Part shown: positions 34,834 to 39,794 of the stretch, piece after piece
How the letters are laid out: every line of letters begins with the position of its first letter
Position numbering within the stretch: the first letter of the stretch is position 1
NCBI GenBank assembly: GCA_017399175.1
Contig: JAFQEE010000024.1
Span: 1-39,794, forward strand
Length of the DNA stretch: 39,794 nt
Direction of reading: 5' to 3'
DNA from: Clostridia bacterium
GTDB taxonomy: Bacteria > Bacillota > Clostridia > Oscillospirales > Acutalibacteraceae
Program-made: the position numbers and the translations under genes
The notes under the pieces: generated by a model
Database searches by the model: none
What the model was told of the DNA's origin: nothing
The model's input: only the letters and a program-made list of their open reading frames with translations

Positions 34834-36279
34834 ATGAACTATAAAATTGTTTCAAGGACTATGGGCAGACTTTTTTGGGCAGAAGCCGCAATCCTTTGTT
34901 TGCCTTTGTTAGTATCCTTATACTATAAGGAAAATCTTTATCATATATATTTATTGACAATTGGATTGCTGACAGGTATCGGTGCGGTTTTAAATCTTCC
35001 AAAACCCGAAAAACGCACCATTTATGCCCGTGAAGGCTTTGTAATTGTAGCACTTTCCTGGATTTTGCTTTCATTCTTCGGTGCATTACCCTTTGTCTTT
35101 TCAGGTGAAATCCCATCAATAATTGATGCTATGTTTGAGGTTGTTTCAGGCTTTACCACAACAGGCGCAACAATCCTTGAAAACATTGAAGGAATGTCAA
35201 AAAGTCTTCTTTTCTGGCGTGCCTTTACCCATTGGATTGGCGGTATGGGTATTCTTATGTTTGTACTTGCATTTCTTCCGCAAAAGGATATGCAGTCAAT
35301 GCACATTATGCGTGCTGAAGTACCGGGACCGAGTGTAGGTAAGCTTGTTTCAAAAACAACAGTTACAGCACGAATTCTGTATATAATTTATGCTGTGTTT
35401 ACATGTGCTGAAATTATCGCTCTGCTTTGTTGCGATATGCCACTTTTCGACAGCGTTACAACAGCATTTGCGACTGCGGGTACAGGCGGATTTTCCGTTA
35501 AAAACGCAAGTATTGCAGCATATAACAGCGTGCCGATTGAAATAGTATGCACACTCTTTATGCTTCTTTTCGGTATAAATTTCAATCTATTTTACCTTGT
35601 TTTAATCAAGCAATTCAAACGAGCACTCAAGAGTGAAGAATTGTGGACATATCTTGGTATTATTGCAGTTGCAATCGGTGTTATCACTCTTAATATCGCT
35701 CCCCTTGTGAACTCTTTCGGCACAGCATTAAGACAAGCAGGCTTTCAAGTTGTTTCCATTATCACAACAACGGGATTTGTCACAGCCGATTTTAACTCCT
35801 GGCCAATGCTTTCACAGATTATTCTTATAACCCTTATGTTCATTGGTGCTTGTGGCGGTTCAACGGGCGGTGGCTTAAAGGTAGGAAGAATTATTATTCT
35901 TTTCAAAGCCTGTGTAAGAGAGTTAAAACGCGCACTTAATCCAAGACGAGTAAAATGTATCCGCCTTGACAATGCAGTTCTTGAAAAAGAAACCGCTTCT
36001 GCTACTTGTGTATATTTCGTTGTTTATATGCTTGTTATAGCAATTTCCATATTACTTGTTTCAATCAACAACCACGATTTCACAACAACATTTTCATCAG
36101 TTATAACCTGTATAAACAATGTTGGTCCCGGCTTATCCCTTGTGGGTCCTGTTGAAAATTTCACGGTAATGTCATCACTTTCAAAAATTGTTCTTACTCT
36201 TGATATGCTTATAGGTCGACTTGAGGTTCTTCCTATGATGATATTATTTGTACCGTCAACTTGGAAAAGAAACAGTTAA
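34834..36279 (+). CDS. trkH: Trk potassium uptake channel subunit TrkH
   Basis: 481 residues, about 10-12 membrane segments. The four K+-filter loops are visible: VSGFTTTGATI, FATAGTGGFS, ITTTGFVTADF and INNVGPGLS. It forms the pore of the K+ uptake system together with TrkA encoded just upstream. The last helix ends PSTWKRNS. A hairpin terminator lies 18 bases past the stop and is shared with the Ktr operon coming from the other side. Confidence 0.95.
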   Translation: MNYKIVSRTMGRLFWAEAAILCLPLLVSLYYKENLYHIYLLTIGLLTGIGAVLNLPKPEKRTIYAREGFVIVALSWILLSFFGALPFVFSGEIPSIIDAMFEVVSGFTTTGATILENIEGMSKSLLFWRAFTHWIGGMGILMFVLAFLPQKDMQSMHIMRAEVPGPSVGKLVSKTTVTARILYIIYAVFTCAEIIALLCCDMPLFDSVTTAFATAGTGGFSVKNASIAAYNSVPIEIVCTLFMLLFGINFNLFYLVLIKQFKRALKSEELWTYLGIIAVAIGVITLNIAPLVNSFGTALRQAGFQVVSIITTTGFVTADFNSWPMLSQIILITLMFIGACGGSTGGGLKVGRIIILFKACVRELKRALNPRRVKCIRLDNAVLEKETASATCVYFVVYMLVIAISILLVSINNHDFTTTFSSVITCINNVGPGLSLVGPVENFTVMSSLSKIVLTLDMLIGRLEVLPMMILFVPSTWKRNS

Positions 36280-36296
36280 AGTCAAATAAAACAAAT

Positions 36297-36329
36297 AAGA
36301 GTTAACACTGTTAAAAAGTGTTAACTCTT
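36297..36329. terminator. Bidirectional terminator between Trk and Ktr operons
   Basis: Perfect 13-base arms AAGAGTTAACACT (36297-36309) and complement (36317-36329), then TTCTTTTT on the plus strand; on the minus strand it is 6 bases past the ktrA stop at 36335, with a weaker T-tail. Confidence 0.85.
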
Positions 36330-36334
36330 TCTTT

Positions 36335-36985
36335 TTATCTCATTTTTTCAAGCTTCTGACGGTTTGCAACCACAATCAGTTTCATTGATGCCTCCAATGG
36401 TTTGTTAGGGTCAATCTCTGTGGTAACATCATTATCCTGCTGTATTGCAATCACATTTATTGAGTATTTCTTTCTTAAATTAAGGTCAATAAGCGTTTCA
36501 CCTACCCATTCAGGCTTAACATCAAATTCAACAAGAGAGATATTGTTCGTCAATTCAAGAATATCAACAAACCCTGAGCTGAGAAGATTTTTAGCAAGAC
36601 GGACACCTGATTCATATTCAGGTAAAACAACCTTATCTGCACCGATTTTACTTAAAATCTTACATTGTCTTTCATTTGCACATTTCACAATAACCGTTTT
36701 GACCCCTGCATCCTTACAAAGAGTTGTAGCCATAACACTTGTTTCAAGATTGCTTGCAACTGCAATAATTACAACATCAATATTTGATATTCCCAACTGT
36801 GCTATTGCATCTTCGTCTGTAATATCGGCACATTTGCAAAGCGGAAATTCGTCCACTACATCATTTATTACATCTTCTCGCGAATCCACCACAAGAACCT
36901 CTGCACCTGTTTCAACAAGCTCTTTTGCAACTGCATATCCGTATCTGCCTAAACCAAGAACGGCATAAGAATTTTTTGTTTTCAT
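36335..36985 (-). CDS. ktrA: Ktr potassium system regulatory subunit KtrA
   Basis: 216 residues, one RCK_N (YAVLGLGRYGYAVAKEL, acid at the end of strand 2 in LVVDSRED) and one RCK_C domain (from about residue 135), the standard KtrA size. It forms the cytosolic octameric ring that binds nucleotide and opens KtrB. In many Firmicutes the RCK_C part also binds c-di-AMP, which inhibits K+ uptake; that is family knowledge. It lies 24 bases after ktrB in the same operon. Confidence 0.93.
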   Translation of the reverse strand: MKTKNSYAVLGLGRYGYAVAKELVETGAEVLVVDSREDVINDVVDEFPLCKCADITDEDAIAQLGISNIDVVIIAVASNLETSVMATTLCKDAGVKTVIVKCANERQCKILSKIGADKVVLPEYESGVRLAKNLLSSGFVDILELTNNISLVEFDVKPEWVGETLIDLNLRKKYSINVIAIQQDNDVTTEIDPNKPLEASMKLIVVANRQKLEKMR

Positions 36986-37009
36986 AATATTCCTTTCCGG
37001 TTAAAAAAA

Positions 37010-38368
37010 TTAACCCACGCTAATATCCTCATAAGGAGTTTTAACTATATTCTGTTTATCTTTTTTCGTGTTAAGTGCAATCGCCAGAGTGATAGGCCCG
37101 ATTCGACCAAGATACATTGTCGTTATGATAATAAATTTACCCCATATATTAAGCGAGGAAGTAAGATTTCTTGTCAATCCCACCGTAGCAGTAGCACTTA
37201 CAGTTTCATAAAGAATATCAATTATCTCTGCATCTGTCACCAATGAAAGTAAAACTGTTGAAACGAACATAATCACAAATGATGTTCCCACAACTGCAAT
37301 CGCCTTTTTCACTGCCTTTTGTGAAATTGCACGATTAAAAACAGTTATCTCATTTTTGTCCTTTACCATTGAATAAGCAGTTATAACCAAAACAGCAATA
37401 GTAACAGTCTTGACACCGCCTGCTGTACCAACAGGTGAACCGCCTATAAACATAAGCAGTAGTGAAATAACAGCAGATGCATTCGTGAAATTCTCCTGAG
37501 GAATTGTAGCAAACCCCGCTGTTCTTGTGGTCACAGACTGGAATAAGGACAACTGAATTTTGTCAAACAAATTGTGATTACCCATTGTTAGCGGATTGTT
37601 GTATTCAAAAATGAAAAACAATACTGCACCCGAAATAATCAGCATTACAGTCATAAAAACGGCAATTTTACTGTGAAGTGTCATAAACTTAAAGCATTTT
37701 AATCCGTGTGTTTTATAAAGTTTTATAACACGGATAAAATCCCACCACACAACATATCCTATACCACCTGTCACAATCAAAAAAGATGTTACAACATTTA
37801 TTACAGGATTTGTGGCATATTCGCAAAGACTGTTTTCAGATATAATGTCAATTCCTGCATTACAAAATGCCGAAACGGAATTGAAAACCGAAATCCATAT
37901 ACCCTTTGCACCGTACTGAGGTATAAAAACCGTCATATACATAAGTGCACCAATGCCCTCAACTATGAAAGTTCCTGCTATTACCTTTTTAACAAACCGA
38001 ACAAGTCCCGAAAGTGTGTTAAGGTTAAAGGTATCCTGCAAAAGCAATCGGTCAGAAATGCCGATTTTTTTGTGAAGTGCAATCATAAACCATGACATTA
38101 CCGTAATAATACCCAATCCGCCAAGCTGGATAAGACACAATATTACAACCTGTCCGAAAACGCTCCATGTGGTGACGGTTGGTAATGTGACAAGTCCTGT
38201 AACACAGGTTGCTGTTGTAGCGGTAAAAAGTGCATCGGTATAAGACACAGATTTTCCGTCAACAGTACTTATCGGTAATGACAGCAGAACGCTTCCCGCA
38301 AGTATTACAAGCAGAAAACTTATCATTATATAGTGTGTTGTTGATAAAGCAAGTCGCTTTTTCTTCAT
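37010..38368 (-). CDS. ktrB: Ktr potassium system membrane subunit KtrB
   Basis: 452 residues, TrkH/KtrB family. Filter loops: TTATCVTGL, NSVSAFCNAGI, VTTRTAGF and TVGLTRNL. Usual KtrB length (about 450) and a basic N-terminus (MKKKRLALSTTHY). K+ uptake, often Na+-coupled. Followed by ktrA. The start sits 145 bases from the divergent alr; that space is too short for a full c-di-AMP (ydaO) riboswitch, and I see none. Confidence 0.93.
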   Translation of the reverse strand: MKKKRLALSTTHYIMISFLLVILAGSVLLSLPISTVDGKSVSYTDALFTATTATCVTGLVTLPTVTTWSVFGQVVILCLIQLGGLGIITVMSWFMIALHKKIGISDRLLLQDTFNLNTLSGLVRFVKKVIAGTFIVEGIGALMYMTVFIPQYGAKGIWISVFNSVSAFCNAGIDIISENSLCEYATNPVINVVTSFLIVTGGIGYVVWWDFIRVIKLYKTHGLKCFKFMTLHSKIAVFMTVMLIISGAVLFFIFEYNNPLTMGNHNLFDKIQLSLFQSVTTRTAGFATIPQENFTNASAVISLLLMFIGGSPVGTAGGVKTVTIAVLVITAYSMVKDKNEITVFNRAISQKAVKKAIAVVGTSFVIMFVSTVLLSLVTDAEIIDILYETVSATATVGLTRNLTSSLNIWGKFIIITTMYLGRIGPITLAIALNTKKDKQNIVKTPYEDISVG

Positions 38369-38404
38369 AAAATAAAATCCTCGTATTTTAAATTCGTTTT
38401 TAAC

Positions 38405-38433
38405 TTGTTTTTATGAATAAAATCTATTATAAT
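38405..38433 (+). promoter_or_regulatory. alr promoter
   Basis: TTGTTT (38405-38410), a 17-base spacer and TATAAT (38428-38433), about 80 bases before the start codon. Confidence 0.65.
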
Positions 38434-38513
38434 ATGGTTTATGCAATATTATATCATAAAAAAATCTCTATATCAATAAAATTAATCAGTACAGTATAAA
38501 GAGGAATCAACAT

Positions 38514-39653
38514 ATGATACCAAAAAGAGTTTATGCTAAAATAAATCTCGACAACATAAAAAAGAATATACAGTCTATTCAGTCAAAGTTTGGTGACAAG
38601 ATATCTGTTATGGGTATTGTAAAAGCCAACGGATACGGTCACGGTGCTATTGAGGTTGCAAAGGCTATGAATGAGGCCGGTGTCAACTATTTTGGTGTTG
38701 CCGCTATTGATGAGGCACTTGAACTTCGACAGAATGACATCGAGTCCCCTATTCTCATTCTCGGTCAGATTTTTAAGCAGGATTTTTGTACTGCAATCGA
38801 AAATGACATTACCTGTGCAATCGTTGACCTTGATACTGCGAAAAGGCTTTCAGCAGTTGCTGTTTCAATGACCAAAAAGGTTAAAATCCATATTAAAATC
38901 GATACAGGTATGGGACGAATCGGTTTTCAGCCTGACGATGACGGATATAATCAGGTCAAGGAGATTTTTACACTTGACGGATTAGATGTTGAAGGAATTT
39001 TCACACACTTTGCTTGTGCAGACAGCATTGACAAAACATCAACATACAAACAGAAGCAAAAATTCCTTGCATTTTATGATAAATTAAAAGCAGAGGGCTA
39101 CTCCGTCCCACTTTGCCATATGTACAACAGTGCATCTGTTATTGATTTGGATGAAAACTGCGGTGATATGGTTCGTTGCGGAATTATGGCTTACGGACTT
39201 TATCCGTCTGAAGATGTGAGCAGAGATTTTACTCTTTACCCTGCATTTGAGTTCAAAAGCAGTATTTCATTCGTTAAGAATGTGGAAAAAGGGTTTACAA
39301 TCAGTTACGGTTCAACTTATGTTACAGAAAGAGATATGAAGATTGCAACTGTGCCTGTGGGTTACGCTGACGGATATCCACGATATCTTTCAAATAAAGG
39401 CGAAGTCCTTGTTCACGGTAAGCGTTGTCCTATTCTCGGTCGAATCTGTATGGACCAGTTTATGATTGATGTTTCCCATATTCCTGATGTGACTATCGCT
39501 GACGAGGTTACACTTATCGGCACAGACGGAAACGAAACAATTACTGTTGAGGATATTTGTCACCCTGAATACCGTTTCAATTATGAATTCTGTTGTCTGA
39601 TTACACCGCGAGTTCAACGAATTTACATTAAAGACGGAAAAGTAATAGAATAG
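38514..39653 (+). CDS. alr: Alanine racemase
   Basis: 379 residues, usual length for the family. PLP lysine K37 in VKANGYGHG, and the second catalytic Tyr in TISYGSTY. MGRIGFQ, YNSASVID, VRCGIMAYGLYPS and GRICMDQFMID are also conserved. Interconverts L- and D-alanine for peptidoglycan. A GAGG-type ribosome site precedes the ATG. It stands as a single transcript between its promoter and a strong terminator. A spore-associated role is possible in spore formers, but sequence alone cannot tell. Confidence 0.96.
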   Translation: MIPKRVYAKINLDNIKKNIQSIQSKFGDKISVMGIVKANGYGHGAIEVAKAMNEAGVNYFGVAAIDEALELRQNDIESPILILGQIFKQDFCTAIENDITCAIVDLDTAKRLSAVAVSMTKKVKIHIKIDTGMGRIGFQPDDDGYNQVKEIFTLDGLDVEGIFTHFACADSIDKTSTYKQKQKFLAFYDKLKAEGYSVPLCHMYNSASVIDLDENCGDMVRCGIMAYGLYPSEDVSRDFTLYPAFEFKSSISFVKNVEKGFTISYGSTYVTERDMKIATVPVGYADGYPRYLSNKGEVLVHGKRCPILGRICMDQFMIDVSHIPDVTIADEVTLIGTDGNETITVEDICHPEYRFNYEFCCLITPRVQRIYIKDGKVIE

Positions 39654-39687
39654 AATCATAACCACCAGTTGAATGCAATAGTAAAAT

Positions 39688-39730
39688 AAAGGTAGACACA
39701 TGGAAAACCACCATGTATCTACCTTTTTCT
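39688..39730 (+). terminator. Rho-independent terminator of alr
   Basis: 16-base arms with one mismatch (AAAGGTAGACACATGG / CCATGTATCTACCTTT), followed by TTCTT. Confidence 0.85.
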
Positions 39731-39760
39731 TATGCTAAAATATAATGTAGAGGTATGGAA

Positions 39761-39794
39761 ATGAAAAAAGGACAAAAGAAACGAATATGGACAA
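39761..39794 (+). CDS. 5' end of an unidentified gene, cut by the window
   Basis: Starts ATG AAA AAA (MKKGQKKRIWT); an earlier in-frame ATG at 39755 lies too close to the GAGG site at 39750. A TATAAT (39741-39746) precedes it. Too short to identify; the basic start could be the head of a leader or a membrane protein. Confidence 0.45.
   Translation, partial: MKKGQKKRIWT

Noticed and set aside
38369-38513. c-di-AMP riboswitch before ktrB
   Set aside because: The 145-base divergent space also holds the alr promoter and is too short; no matching structure seen.

Overview
The window looks like chromosomal DNA of an anaerobic, low-GC Gram-positive gut bacterium of the Clostridia (Oscillospiraceae/Ruminococcus/Eubacterium type). 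The evidence is: AT-rich DNA with AGGAGG-type ribosome sites, a dockerin type I domain, BspA-type leucine-rich repeat surface proteins, a sporulation gene fragment (spoVAD), an isolated rubredoxin, TrkAH/KtrAB potassium systems, and dispersed intergenic hairpin repeats of the kind common in this group. The species cannot be named from the sequence alone.

Layout. 1-3000: a small secreted or anchored protein, divergent from a LytTR response regulator/GHKL histidine kinase pair. 3085-17610 (all minus strand): a surface-protein locus with a transglutaminase-like LRR protein, an LRR protein with a C-terminal dockerin, two small secreted proteins, a 1379-residue multidomain protein (Cys/His hydrolase, SH3, InlB repeats, 17 LRR units, Ig-like domains) behind a subtilase, and two paralogous lipoproteins. 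17953-20927 (plus strand): a three-gene module of zinc-ribbon/transmembrane/LRR protein, XRE-type regulator and Hanks-type kinase. The kinase reading frame has no usable start and looks frameshifted. 20961-25018: an accessory segment with an orphan HipA-like kinase, a DUF6933-like protein and a DUF234-type ATPase with a PD-(D/E)XK tail, bounded by short direct repeats. 25002-25593: a spoVAD 3' fragment and a small membrane ORF. 25841-31033: two sugar transporters and a GH13 alpha-glucosidase, minus strand. 31311-33333: rubredoxin, a lipoprotein and an EEP-family hydrolase. 33464-38368: trkA-trkH facing ktrB-ktrA. 38514-end: alanine racemase and the start of another gene.

How it fits together. 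The strongest unexplained signal is a common promoter architecture in front of four genes: three surface-protein genes (starts at 4608, 7498, 17610) and the LRR/XRE/kinase operon (17953). Each has a palindrome RTATGCT-N4-GCATAT (one degenerate arm in one copy), then 5 bases, then exactly 17 bases, then TAAAAT (GAAAAT in one). The spacing is identical in all four, so a common regulator is likely. The XRE protein encoded inside the module is an obvious candidate, which would make this a self-controlled surface-protein regulon with a membrane LRR protein and a kinase as signalling parts. That last step is inference. A second link is a C-terminal module of about 110 residues, ending in an amphipathic tail (FFDK-x-G-x-FFRSLFG), shared by two otherwise different secreted proteins, with a tail-like end in a third; it may be a localisation signal.
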